A stretch of DNA of 44,675 nucleotides from Pseudomonadota bacterium. Lineage in GTDB: Bacteria; Pseudomonadota; Alphaproteobacteria; Micropepsales; Micropepsaceae. Positions 8,397 through 17,754 of this stretch are shown in pieces. A program made the position numbers and the translations under genes. Under the pieces are notes generated by a model. It was not told the origin of the DNA, ran no database searches, and was given only the letters and a program-made list of their open reading frames with translations. Location of the stretch: the NCBI GenBank assembly GCA_021808875.1, contig JAKBAU010000005.1:1-44675 (forward strand). Direction: 5' to 3'. Numbering within the stretch: the first letter of the stretch is position 1; each line of letters starts with the position of its first letter.

Positions 8397-11300
8397 GATC
8401 AAAAACCAATCGGTACGTGGCTGGGTAAAGGGTGAGGTCGCCGTCATCGCGCATGGCGCGCAGTCGCGCGCCTGGCACTTCGATGGGGTCACCCTGCGGG
8501 GTTGAGAGAATGAGGGCGTAGAGGTCCGGGAACTTCTCCATCAGGCCCCAGATGTCAGCCTCAAGCTGGAGCGGCTGCTGCTCCAGGCAGTGATCCTTGG
8601 GCCAATAGTGATGGACGAGTTCGCCTTTCGCCGTCCGCCGCTCCCAGGGAAAGCGGTCATCGTGTGCCTTGCCGATCCAACCGCCATCGGCGTGGAAGAA
8701 GCGCTCATCGCTCTCCTTCTGATAGCCAAGAGATCGGGCGAACCGTTCAATGATGCTCGGCTTGGCAAGTCTCGGAGCGGGGCGCTCCCTTGGTGGCCTA
8801 TTATCCACCCCGTCCAACTCGCCTTGATGCTCGTCGGGCTGGTCGGTGGGGTCGGGTTCGGGCGCGGTTGTCGCCTCAGCTGCGTCGGCTGCTGGTGTGA
8901 CTACTCCATCGGCGGGGTTACCCGGTGGAAGGACATCAATGGAGCTTGGCTCCTCGCCGGCGTGTTGGGTAGGCGCCACGCCCATGAGCGTCGTGTCAGG
9001 TTCCGAAATCGTGGGGGCTGTGCGAGGGGCGAGCTTGAAATTCTCTTCCACGTACTCGGTCACGTCGTCGGCTGATCGGCCGAAACAATAGTTGAGTGCC
9101 GCAGTGACATCAGATCGGCCAAAGACCTTTCCCAGCCGTTCCGGCACCAGCCGCGCGAGCTTCGCCCGCGGGAGTGGTTCGACGAATAACGTCCGGTCCA
9201 GCCACACGACCTCGGCAGGCTTCGGTGTTCCCGCTGGGGCGCCGTCGATATAGGGAATGATTTCCAGCGTCGGTGAGGTCCGCCATACAGTTCGGGCAAG
9301 ATCCTCCGCGGAGGCGCGTATTCGTTGCGTTTCACCTCCGTCATCAAGTTCAATCCGACAGAGTTCAGCACCCAATCGGATGAGCCACGGATGCTTCTCC
9401 GGCGCCCCCGCGAACAGAGGGTCCTGTTGAAGCCGTTCCTCGATGCGGCTGGCCAGACGCGGAATGTCCCCGAAGGGCAGCGTCTCCGTGATCTCCGCCG
9501 GCAACCGCTGGAAGTCCGCAGTCTTCTGCTTCACCCATTCGTGCAGATGGCTGTATTCCGTAAGGGTCTGCATCGTGAGCGCATATTCAAGCGTCGTGAC
9601 CGGCACCCATTCGCGCGCAAGATTCAACCAGTGACCGCACTCCTGCCATATCCGGTTGGCATGGCGGGACATGAGCGCCCGCACACGGCGCGCATCGTCC
9701 TGGGATAAGGGCTTGCCGGTGGTAAGTTGCTTCAACCACTCAATGGCGAGGTCCGCGGTCGCCTGCTCCGCGACGCCGATCTTCCGCCAAAGCGACAGGT
9801 CCCGAACCGAGGCGCGAATGACGGCGGCGCCTGGCACATCCTCTTCATCGGAAGAGAGATACACACCCGGCAGTGTGGCCCAGCCAGCACCGTCGGTGAG
9901 GATGATCTTCTCCTCCCGAAACGCCTTCTTGATGTTCAGAAGATCGGCGGTGGAACATGTGTCGGCCATCTGGTCGAGACGCCGATACCATTTCTCGACC
10001 TCTTGGACCGGAGGCTTGGCGGATTGCGCCAGGGCGCGCAGGCAATCCAGTAGACGATCCGGCCCGGTGGGAGTGTCCCGGACGCCCAGCAGCGCCAGCA
10101 GCGGCCTGGTGGTTTCCCGATCAAGGAGCCCATAGACGAAGAACTCGACGTCGATAAGAGACTCTGTCTCCGGCGTCCTTCGGAGCATCTCGGAAGGTTT
10201 GCGCAGGAAGCCTCGCGTGTCCGGCAAGCATGGAAGATCGCGGAATTTCAGAATCCACGCCGGCAGGAGCTCATCATAGTTTACGGCGCGGGTGCTTCCT
10301 GTCGTAGCGACCTGCAGCGCGCGAGCGCTCGACGCTGACGACCAGAAGGATTCAGGTTGTGCGAGAATGCGATCGAGAACGCGACTCCAGAGGTGATCAT
10401 CATCCTTCGCGGCAGCTGTCCACTGGCTCCAGAATGCATCGTCGAAGTCCCAATCCTCAATGATGAAACTCGACGTCTTGTAGTGAAAAGTCGGGACGGA
10501 CGATGATCCGCGCCGACGAAGTTCGGCTTCGATTCTCTGCCGGCCATACACGTCGATGCGTTTTTGTTTGATTGAGGCGCATTCCAGCAGGCCAGAGCGC
10601 CCCGACGAGATCCATCGCCGCCATTCCTCGGCGGTGCATGAGGTGAAATCCTTCGAATAGTCGGGATGAAGAAGATGCTCTGCGCACCAGACCTTCGGCA
10701 AAAGAGGTCCCAGGGTTCCGTCTCGGTCGAAAAGAACAGCGTGGGCACGCGATCTCAACCGAAGATCGTTCGACGCAAATCTGAAGGACTCGCCTGCTGA
10801 TGCGCCCAGCTTTGCGGCGATTTGGGCGAGCTGGACGCAGTTGGCGAGGGTTTTAGACTCCTGACCGAAAAATCCGGCAGCGACCTGATCGATGACCTTG
10901 CTGACGTCGCTGGACTCCTCAAGGCCGAGAGCCTTGAGCACGGCCTGTGCGGCACCGGCCTCTTGGTCGAGTTCGGCGTCTTCAGCGCCTTCGGTAGACC
11001 TGCGCTGCTCCGTGATGAAGCGCGTCCAATTTTGGTTCAGCACAAGCAGATGGGCGGACAGAAACTCCCAATCTTCCTCCGACTGAAGCAGGCGCTTTTC
11101 CCCCAATCTCACGACCTCGCCAGCCGAATAGAGGACGTTCTGACCTTGAGCTGGAAATATGCGAAGCTTCGATCGATTGGCCGTCATGCGCCAACCGGTG
11201 ACGTCGGGCGCGACGTACGCCCATAATTTCAGAAGACGGCGCCAGGTCTCCGGCCTCGGTAGATGCTTCGACTGGAGGGCAGCGAGGACGTGTTCCTTGC

Positions 11301-12609
11301 CGACGCGCTCGACGACGCCCCATTGCACCAGCTTTTCGCGATCGGCGCCTGACACATGTCGGGACAGCGCAGGTCGGCCAGCACTGTCGAGCAGGGAAGC
11401 AACCTGTTCGGCGGGCCAGACTTCGAACATCTCCTCGGGGAAGATGACGCTCTGTCCGCCGGGTCTCAGCTCGCCATCGTTTGTAAGGAGAAAGGTTTGG
11501 CCTGCGATCGCGTCATCGAAGGTTTCTTCCACCGTCGTCGCGCACGTTCCCTCAAGCGAATTGTCGTCACGATCGACATCGGGGAATAGCTGGTAGGCCC
11601 GGGACCGTTCGACAAGGCTTGCATTGGGGTCGCGCAGCCATTGAAGCATCACAGATGCTGCGAGCGACCCGACGCGCTCCAAGAGCCACCGATTTGTCGA
11701 TGATGTTTCCGGATCCTTGATCTTGAGGCGTGCGGGGTCCTGGATGAACGGAGCGTTGCAGGCGAAGGGCAGCGAAGTCTCCACCCCCGTGGGTAGCACG
11801 ACGTAGAGGCGCCCTTTGGCGCCAAGGACGATCTCGACCTTGCAGGCGGGGAAGTCCGCCGCCTGGTCAGCGCCGAGAAGTCTCTCCTGCCGGATTTCCG
11901 ACAGTGCGTCGGCTGGAAACGTCTCGTCTGCGGATCGCGCGATCAGATAAGCATCGTCCGGTTTGTCATGCAGAGCCATCCACTCGGTATCAGGGACTGG
12001 CCCGGGACCCATGCTGCCCCAGTGCATTTCATGGTCGCCGATCCGCAGACGACGAATGTGCTTGAAGAAGAGCAGGGAAACCGGGCTTTTGAGCCATTCC
12101 TCAAGGTTTTTCTCGACCTCCTTCTCCCGATGCCCATCGGTGATTGGTACGTGGACCTCGGTATGGCTTGGTGGAGATGCGGCGCCGTTAATCCACTTCG
12201 GTTCCGTGAACCGTTGGCGTTCGAAGGCCACGGAGAGTGTGGGCGTCAGCAAACGAACCGTATCTCCAAGACTAAAGGTGCTCTTGAAGCCGATCCCGCG
12301 GAACCCGATCGTATGCAGCGCGCGCTTATTGGAATAGCCGAACCGGCACAGCGACGCGAAATGCTCCTCGGCAAAATCCTCGCCGTCATGGGAGAAAATG
12401 AAGCAATGGTCTTCGATCCGCACCGTCGCTTCAGCTGCGCCGGCATCGTCCGCGTTTTGCAATAGCTCCGAAAGAATGTGGCGAGGGCTCTGGACCTGCT
12501 TGAAGAGCTGATGCCACGGCCCCGCGAGTTCGGGATCGCCTTCCAGCTGGTCCCAACGTCGCGCTGCACGCTCGCGTATTCCGTCGAAGTAATGTGGCCG
12601 CCCAATCAT
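8380..12609 (-). CDS. Sacsin-like GHKL (HSP90-type) ATPase, large defence-associated protein
   Basis: This 1409-aa protein begins with a GHKL ATP-binding fold of the sacsin N-terminal type: N-box SELLQNADDAGA (N52), the nucleotide-binding HDGEDF (D75) and the glycine box GFRGIGFKS (102-110). The long middle, ~250-1180, has no motif I recognise. A Pro/Glu/Asp-rich linker at about 1200-1270 precedes a compact ~125-residue C-terminal domain starting near IIERFARSLGYQ. The ATG at 12609 overlaps the helicase stop as ATGA, so the genes are translationally coupled. Sacsin-like ATPases recur in defence islands, but I cannot name this one's mechanism. It could be a chaperone-like switch or a clamp that assembles the helicase and ATPase. 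I am confident of the ATPase fold, not of the role. Confidence 0.82.
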   Translation of the reverse strand: MIGRPHYFDGIRERAARRWDQLEGDPELAGPWHQLFKQVQSPRHILSELLQNADDAGAAEATVRIEDHCFIFSHDGEDFAEEHFASLCRFGYSNKRALHTIGFRGIGFKSTFSLGDTVRLLTPTLSVAFERQRFTEPKWINGAASPPSHTEVHVPITDGHREKEVEKNLEEWLKSPVSLLFFKHIRRLRIGDHEMHWGSMGPGPVPDTEWMALHDKPDDAYLIARSADETFPADALSEIRQERLLGADQAADFPACKVEIVLGAKGRLYVVLPTGVETSLPFACNAPFIQDPARLKIKDPETSSTNRWLLERVGSLAASVMLQWLRDPNASLVERSRAYQLFPDVDRDDNSLEGTCATTVEETFDDAIAGQTFLLTNDGELRPGGQSVIFPEEMFEVWPAEQVASLLDSAGRPALSRHVSGADREKLVQWGVVERVGKEHVLAALQSKHLPRPETWRRLLKLWAYVAPDVTGWRMTANRSKLRIFPAQGQNVLYSAGEVVRLGEKRLLQSEEDWEFLSAHLLVLNQNWTRFITEQRRSTEGAEDAELDQEAGAAQAVLKALGLEESSDVSKVIDQVAAGFFGQESKTLANCVQLAQIAAKLGASAGESFRFASNDLRLRSRAHAVLFDRDGTLGPLLPKVWCAEHLLHPDYSKDFTSCTAEEWRRWISSGRSGLLECASIKQKRIDVYGRQRIEAELRRRGSSSVPTFHYKTSSFIIEDWDFDDAFWSQWTAAAKDDDHLWSRVLDRILAQPESFWSSASSARALQVATTGSTRAVNYDELLPAWILKFRDLPCLPDTRGFLRKPSEMLRRTPETESLIDVEFFVYGLLDRETTRPLLALLGVRDTPTGPDRLLDCLRALAQSAKPPVQEVEKWYRRLDQMADTCSTADLLNIKKAFREEKIILTDGAGWATLPGVYLSSDEEDVPGAAVIRASVRDLSLWRKIGVAEQATADLAIEWLKQLTTGKPLSQDDARRVRALMSRHANRIWQECGHWLNLAREWVPVTTLEYALTMQTLTEYSHLHEWVKQKTADFQRLPAEITETLPFGDIPRLASRIEERLQQDPLFAGAPEKHPWLIRLGAELCRIELDDGGETQRIRASAEDLARTVWRTSPTLEIIPYIDGAPAGTPKPAEVVWLDRTLFVEPLPRAKLARLVPERLGKVFGRSDVTAALNYCFGRSADDVTEYVEENFKLAPRTAPTISEPDTTLMGVAPTQHAGEEPSSIDVLPPGNPADGVVTPAADAAEATTAPEPDPTDQPDEHQGELDGVDNRPPRERPAPRLAKPSIIERFARSLGYQKESDERFFHADGGWIGKAHDDRFPWERRTAKGELVHHYWPKDHCLEQQPLQLEADIWGLMEKFPDLYALILSTPQGDPIEVPGARLRAMRDDGDLTLYPATYRLVFDHDRQQ

Positions 12610-15600
12610 CTGGGCGGCTCCGCGCGGGCAATCAACTCGGTAAAGTTGTAGTTGACGCTGGTGACGCCGAAATCCGGTTCGCGCTGGAACGGCCGACGCA
12701 CATAGTGGAGTCGGTGGTTGTCACCATCGAATTCCACGACCGCAAGAATGAAGTCGTCCGGCTTGTTGAGCGAGTAGAGGATTTCATTCCGAGTGACCGT
12801 GATCGTCGCGGCACCAGACGCCCGTCCCTTGACCTCTATGAAGCGAAGGCGCCCCGTGCCGGGGATACGGCTTTCGATGTCATACCCTAGTTTGTCGAAC
12901 TCCCGATCGGTCGGCTCGAAGCCAAGACCACGTTCGACTTCCATCACGATCTGGCGCGCCCTTGCGGCGGCGGCCTGAGTGTCCGGAGATTCTGAGAACG
13001 TGGGCGATTGCTGTCCGGTCATTGCAGTGACCAACCCGGCCGGAACGACCAACAGGCCTCCAAGGACGACCGGGGGCAGAGGAGAGATCTGACGTTCGCG
13101 CTTGATCTCTTCCATGCGCTTCTCAAGACGCCCCTGTAGGGCGTCGGCACGCTTGCGGGCCTCTCCCGAGTTCAGCCGTGCGTTTATTTTACCTGACTGC
13201 TCCTGAAGTTTTAGTTGTTCGGAACGGTGATCCCAATAGCTGATCTCCTTCGTCAGCCTATCTTTGACGGCAGCCTCAGTTTTGCTGAGCAATTCGAGCT
13301 TGGCTGATCGGACCTCGTCAAGGTGCTCTGGCACGACGTTGGCGATCGCATACCCCTGGGCCTTTTGTTCGATTTCACGGCCGATCCAGGCAGACTCCGG
13401 CCGAGCGAGGAAGGCTTCCACCTTCGGTTCCCCGTCATGGAGCGGCCGATAGTCAAGATAGGGTGCGTAGTTCAGATGTCGGGCGTGTCCTTCGGCATCG
13501 ATCTCAACATAGAGCATCCGCTTCGATACGATCCGCCGCTCCCCAGTTCGGGTAATACCCGCGTCTTGAATCGCATGTTCCAGAAAAAACAGGACGCGCG
13601 GACTCACCCCAGGATCACGGTCATCGATCAGGACCGTCCCTCTGCGCAGCAGATCGCGATGGCGCTCCAGCGTAAGGTCGATGGCTGCGTCGAGAAGTGG
13701 GTGGCCGGGGCAGACAAAGGCAGCGAGGGTCTGCCCCTGTGGCGCGACTAGCGATTTTTCAAATGCTATGCGCTCGTAGCGGGGCAATACCGGCTCACCA
13801 AACCCGATCAGCCGATCGCGGTTGCGTATCGGCGCGGGGACATGGGTCACCTCATATCGCCGCGGCTCGCGCTGCTTTGCATTGCCGCCTAGCTGCCTGA
13901 AGGCCTCCAGGAAGAAGGACTCGATGTAGTGGGGCTGGAGACGGCGTGCCTCTGCACGTTCCATATCCTCGCGAATGCGATGGACCTTACTCACGTCCAT
14001 CGAATCGTGCGCCAGTGCGCGCTCTTCTAACAGGTCTCGAAGCTGGGTCCGATCGAGGGCGCTGTCGACCGCCTGCGTAAGCCTCGCCCGGACCTCGGGA
14101 AGGTCTCCATAGCGGATAGCTTCGATGAGCAGCTCTCGGAGGGGACGCCCTTCGAATTGAAGCTTGCCCAGGACGTCAAAGACCTGTCCCCCCAACGCCT
14201 TGCGGGCATGCTCCAGTTTCTCCAGGAGCTTCCGGTAAACATCACCCTCTCGGGTTCCATCCGCGATGAGGTTCCACAAATGACATACTTCGGTCTGGCC
14301 GATGCGATGGATGCGGCCGAAGCGTTGTTCCAAACGATTTGGATTCCATGGCAGGTCGTAGTTCACCATCAGATGAGCGCGCTGGAGATTTATGCCTTCG
14401 CCGGCGGCATCGGTTGCAAGTAGGACCTGAACCTCCGGGTCGTGCCTGAACGACTCTTGCGCCTTCAACCGCTCCTCGCGGCCCATCCCACCGTGGATCA
14501 TGACGACAGACTGTTTGCGGCCCAGAAGGGTCGTGATTCGGCCTTCCAAGTAGTTCAGTGTGTCCCGGTGCTCGGTGAACAGAACGAGCTTCTGCGTGGA
14601 CGACGGAGTCGGTCTCGGGATCGAGCGGTCACCGGCATCGTAGGGGGCTGGGTCCTCGGCCAACTGGTTGGCGATGGCGGCCGGGGTGAATATCTCGGAC
14701 AAAAGGTTCGCAAGCTCGCGCCACTTCTTGTCTTCGCCGCTGCGGCGGATCGAGTGCGCCAAAGCTTCAAGCCGCTTTAAGGTCTCGATTTCTGTGCGCA
14801 GCTCGGCGATGCTCCGCGCCGCGGTTGCTTGGTCGAGGATGTCTTCCTCGGCCGCCTGAACCTCGTCGTCAGGAGCATCCTCGAGATCCTCGACATCTTC
14901 TGCGTCGAGCGCGGGCGCCGTGGCCGCGAGCGCAGGCGCCACTTCACCTCCGCGATGAAGCAACTCCAACTCCCGCAACCTGCCTTCCAATTGCTCTCTG
15001 CGGCGTCGCAGAGACTGGTGGATCGCTTCCGGGGAAGACGCGAGGCGACGCTGGAGAATGGTTAGAGCGAAACCGACGGTGCCGGCACGTTTGTCATTTT
15101 CGAGAGCTTCTGCACGATTAAACTCTTCGCGTACGTAGTCCGTGACTTCCTTGTACAGCCGAGCTTCTGCGTCAGAGAGCTTGTAGGGGACCGTGTAGGC
15201 GATCCGCTCCGGGAAGAGTGGAGTGGCATCGAACTTAAGAAGGTTCTCCTTGACCATTCTCCGCATCAGGTCGGAAACGTCTGCCGCATGCGCCCCATCT
15301 CGGAATCGGCCTTCGAACCGATCTCCGTCCAAAAGCGCCATGAATAGCTGGAAATCCTCTTCCTTGCCGTTGTGAGGCGTAGCAGTCATCAACAGGAAGT
15401 GTCTGGTCAACGTCCCGAGCAGCTGGCCAAGTTTGTATCGCTTGGTGTACTTTATCTCGCCACCGAAGAACGTGGCAGACATCTTGTGTGCTTCGTCACA
15501 GACGATGAGGTCCCAGCGGCAATCGGGTGCCTGAAGTTTTTGCTGCACATCCTCGTTCCGCGACAGCTTATCAAGACGCGCTATGACTAAGTTGCTTTCC

Positions 15601-16190
15601 AGGAACCAGTTACCGGTCCTGGCCGCCTCGAGCTTGTCGTTAGTCAAGATGTCGAAGGGCAGATGAAAACGCCGATACAGCTCATCCTGCCATTGCTCGG
15701 CGAGACTGCCGGGACAAACGACTAAGCAGCGGTGAAGATCGCCGCGTGCAATCAACTCCTTCATCAGGAGTCCAGCCATGATTGTCTTGCCGGCGCCAGG
15801 GTCATCTGCAAGGAGAAAGCGTAGAGGCTGACGCGGTAGCATAGACTCATAGACTGCGGTAATTTGGTGCGGCAGTGGCTCTACAACGGATGTGTGAACT
15901 GCCAAGACGGGGTCGAAGAGATGGGCGAGTCGAATTCGCTGCGCTTCGGAGACTAGCCGGAAGAGCTTACCGTCTCCATCGAAGCTCCAGGGACGACCCA
16001 GCTCTACAACTTCAATTCTCGGCTCGTCATGCCGATAGAGCAGTTCGTTTGCGACCTTTCCCTCGGGCGTTTTGTAGGTGAGCTCCAGGGCGGCTGAGCC
16101 GTGCCACTGAACATTGACCACGGTCACCAGCCCATTTGGCAGGATGCCGCGAACGGCTGCGTTGGGTTTCAGGTCTTCGAGTTGAGCCAT
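12606..16190 (-). CDS. SNF2-family helicase with C-terminal DUF3883 (NO VEIN) nuclease-like domain
   Basis: This 1194-aa protein (numbering below is from the alternative ATG at 16199, +3) has all SNF2 ATPase motifs: motif I DDPGAGKT (132-139), DEAH (235-238), motif III LLMTATPHNG (~270), motif V ATDAAGEGINLQ (~595-606) and motif VI QRFGRIHRIGQ (~625-635). An acidic insert lies near 430-455. The final ~110 residues match the DUF3883/NO VEIN type, with GYDIES followed by RFIEVKGRA, an ExK arrangement as in PD-(D/E)xK nucleases. I preferred the ATG at 16190 because GAGG lies 9 nt upstream and the protein then starts MAQLEDLKPNAAV; the ATG at 16199 would overlap the WYL stop. Likely role: translocation on invading DNA, possibly with cleavage. 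It resembles DrmD and BrxHII-type helicases, but neighbouring DISARM or BREX core genes are absent. Confidence 0.9.
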   Translation of the reverse strand: MAQLEDLKPNAAVRGILPNGLVTVVNVQWHGSAALELTYKTPEGKVANELLYRHDEPRIEVVELGRPWSFDGDGKLFRLVSEAQRIRLAHLFDPVLAVHTSVVEPLPHQITAVYESMLPRQPLRFLLADDPGAGKTIMAGLLMKELIARGDLHRCLVVCPGSLAEQWQDELYRRFHLPFDILTNDKLEAARTGNWFLESNLVIARLDKLSRNEDVQQKLQAPDCRWDLIVCDEAHKMSATFFGGEIKYTKRYKLGQLLGTLTRHFLLMTATPHNGKEEDFQLFMALLDGDRFEGRFRDGAHAADVSDLMRRMVKENLLKFDATPLFPERIAYTVPYKLSDAEARLYKEVTDYVREEFNRAEALENDKRAGTVGFALTILQRRLASSPEAIHQSLRRRREQLEGRLRELELLHRGGEVAPALAATAPALDAEDVEDLEDAPDDEVQAAEEDILDQATAARSIAELRTEIETLKRLEALAHSIRRSGEDKKWRELANLLSEIFTPAAIANQLAEDPAPYDAGDRSIPRPTPSSTQKLVLFTEHRDTLNYLEGRITTLLGRKQSVVMIHGGMGREERLKAQESFRHDPEVQVLLATDAAGEGINLQRAHLMVNYDLPWNPNRLEQRFGRIHRIGQTEVCHLWNLIADGTREGDVYRKLLEKLEHARKALGGQVFDVLGKLQFEGRPLRELLIEAIRYGDLPEVRARLTQAVDSALDRTQLRDLLEERALAHDSMDVSKVHRIREDMERAEARRLQPHYIESFFLEAFRQLGGNAKQREPRRYEVTHVPAPIRNRDRLIGFGEPVLPRYERIAFEKSLVAPQGQTLAAFVCPGHPLLDAAIDLTLERHRDLLRRGTVLIDDRDPGVSPRVLFFLEHAIQDAGITRTGERRIVSKRMLYVEIDAEGHARHLNYAPYLDYRPLHDGEPKVEAFLARPESAWIGREIEQKAQGYAIANVVPEHLDEVRSAKLELLSKTEAAVKDRLTKEISYWDHRSEQLKLQEQSGKINARLNSGEARKRADALQGRLEKRMEEIKRERQISPLPPVVLGGLLVVPAGLVTAMTGQQSPTFSESPDTQAAAARARQIVMEVERGLGFEPTDREFDKLGYDIESRIPGTGRLRFIEVKGRASGAATITVTRNEILYSLNKPDDFILAVVEFDGDNHRLHYVRRPFQREPDFGVTSVNYNFTELIARAEPPR

Positions 16191-16191
16191 C

Positions 16192-17070
16192 TCACGCATC
16201 CTCGCGATGAAGCATCGCCGCCAGCTCGGGTGTATCGCGATTTAGAAGAACGATCTGCTGGTCCTGCGGCCGGCGGGCTGATGGGTCCGTGTCAAGACCA
16301 AGCCGCTTCAGAGTGTAGTAGAGGAAGGCACGGCGGACACTGATTTCCGCCTGACCGCCGCGCATCCCATAGTCAAGGCCGACGACTTTCTTCTGAGTTT
16401 CGGAGAGATCGGGGTGCGGACCGATTTGCAACACCACATGAGCCTGCCAATCAGCATCAGCTTCTGGATTTCGCTCGCTGAGGCGTGTCGCGCGAGTGCT
16501 AATGATCCGTGAAAGGACGAAATCCTTGAACGTGAGGTCGATCTCGCAGAAGGCGCGGGCGTGCCATCGGAAACCGTCGAAGCCGATCGCGTGCGGGGCT
16601 ATCCAGCGCCACCTCGGATCGGGGTGGGAAAGTGACTGGTACTTGATCTCGATGGCTTCCGATTGACGGATGGACGCAACTACCGAGCGGAGCGTCGCGG
16701 CAGTAACCGCACGCGCAGGAGTGGGCGCATTGTCGAAGGTTGGGAACTGGCCGATCCAGGCGTCTGATCTGTCGAGGATCCCTTCGGCAACGGAGCGGAG
16801 CTGAGACAGGTAGCGGCTCGCGTCGGGTTTCAGGAAAAGCGGGTTGAAGACCGGGCTCCGGACGTATGTCTTGGCGCTCTTGTCATAAAACATGTTCGGC
16901 GCCGCCAGACCCTGATAGCGGCTCAGGTCGGTCGATGCCTGTTGGACCGATATCGCGAACGCGTCTATCAGGTCGCTCCTGTTCACATGGCCCTCCCAAA
17001 AGAGCCGAAACTCGATAAACTCGAGTCGACGCTCTACGCCCCACCGAAGATCTGTCTTCTCTCCGCCCAC
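16192..17070 (-). CDS. WYL-domain transcriptional regulator, BrxR/CapW-like
   Basis: First gene of the defence operon, 292 aa from a GTG start. The N-terminus is a winged helix (RWGVERRLEFIEFRLFWEG, then SDLIDAFAISVQQASTDLSRY). A WYL domain occupies the middle, around IAPHAIGFDGFRWHARAF, and a WCX-like C-terminal domain follows. This order is that of the BrxR/CapW family, repressors that sense a ligand or nucleic acid and control phage-defence operons. The longest frame begins with TTG at 17112, but a promoter ending near 17117 puts the expected transcript start at about 17110. The GTG at 17070, with AGGG 6 nt upstream, is therefore the better start. The stop lies 1 nt before the helicase ATG. 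I infer autorepression of the whole operon. Confidence 0.85.
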   Translation of the reverse strand: MGGEKTDLRWGVERRLEFIEFRLFWEGHVNRSDLIDAFAISVQQASTDLSRYQGLAAPNMFYDKSAKTYVRSPVFNPLFLKPDASRYLSQLRSVAEGILDRSDAWIGQFPTFDNAPTPARAVTAATLRSVVASIRQSEAIEIKYQSLSHPDPRWRWIAPHAIGFDGFRWHARAFCEIDLTFKDFVLSRIISTRATRLSERNPEADADWQAHVVLQIGPHPDLSETQKKVVGLDYGMRGGQAEISVRRAFLYYTLKRLGLDTDPSARRPQDQQIVLLNRDTPELAAMLHREDA

Positions 17071-17094
17071 CGCGCACCCTAGGGGCCTGATGTG

Positions 17095-17145
17095 ACTAGC
17101 TACTCGACCCAACTAGTTTATAGACGCGTTGCTGGGCGGAGCCAA
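17095..17145 (-). promoter_or_regulatory. Promoter and palindromic operator of the defence operon
   Basis: On the minus strand TTGGCT (17145-17140) and TATAAA (17122-17117) are separated by exactly 17 bp, a good sigma-70-type promoter. The 8-bp palindrome AACTAGTT (17111-17118) covers the downstream edge of the -10 box, and a second half-site containing ACTAG lies at 17095-17099. A repressor bound there would block RNA polymerase, which suits the WYL regulator encoded just downstream. Confidence 0.6.
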
Positions 17146-17754
17146 GAGGGAGGTCGTCATGAAGATGCGGATGGTGCCGTTCAATCCCCGTGCGTCGCGT
17201 GCTGCCCGAAGATGCGAGGATCGGGGAGCAAGGCGGCTTGACCTGCCCATCTGAGCTACCGTGACGCAGGACGGCGAGGAGGGACGCGCCTACTCCTCGG
17301 TAGAAATGGGGTAGACGACCGAACCTTGATCGAGCGCGGCCGCCCTGAGCGATCGATGTGAAGACCGAAATGAGGCCCGGGCTCCTGGCTCCCTCAAGTT
17401 CGCGATGATCCGCCCTTTCAGAGACCGACAGATTTTGCCTGTCCGTCTCATGGTCTCCGCTGACGGACTGTACTCATCCCCGAACGAAACTTTGAGCTCA
17501 GGACAGAGAGAGTCACACAACTTACATCAAGGCGACGAAGATCTGCGGCCTGATGGAGCATTGTTAATCTAACAACTCACTCACGTCGCTTCAGGATATC
17601 CCGACAGGAGTCTTAAATTTTTGTTTAGACCTGTGTCAAAATAGTGGTTTCTGCGGGCCTTAAGCGAAAAACATCGCCGCCGTTTTGCCTCAATAGCTAA
17701 GCCATCCTACCTCCACTGCACTTGGGCGCAAAGAGTCAGTCTGGAGTCTGGTGC
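17146..17754. other. Non-coding stretch between defence operon and LysR gene
   Basis: About 600 bp without a gene I can support. Short frames, such as one at 17290-17520 on the minus strand, have no recognisable domain or good ribosome-binding site. The part after about 17570 is more AT-rich and probably holds the LysR promoter. The last ~90 bp resemble the sequence upstream of the left-edge LysR gene. A match ATCAAGGCGACGAAGATC (about 17526-17543) is shared with the left flank, but here it is separated from the rest of the similarity by about 130 bp. Confidence 0.5.

Noticed and set aside
2238..17070. Calling the operon a standard BREX or DISARM system
   Set aside because: PglZ, BrxC, DrmA, DrmB and DrmC are not encoded; only helicase and methylase families are shared.
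17176..17270. tRNA-like pieces (GTTCAATCCCC on plus strand, GGTAGCTCAGATGG on minus strand)
   Set aside because: The T-arm-like and D-arm-like pieces are on opposite strands and no cloverleaf can be drawn.
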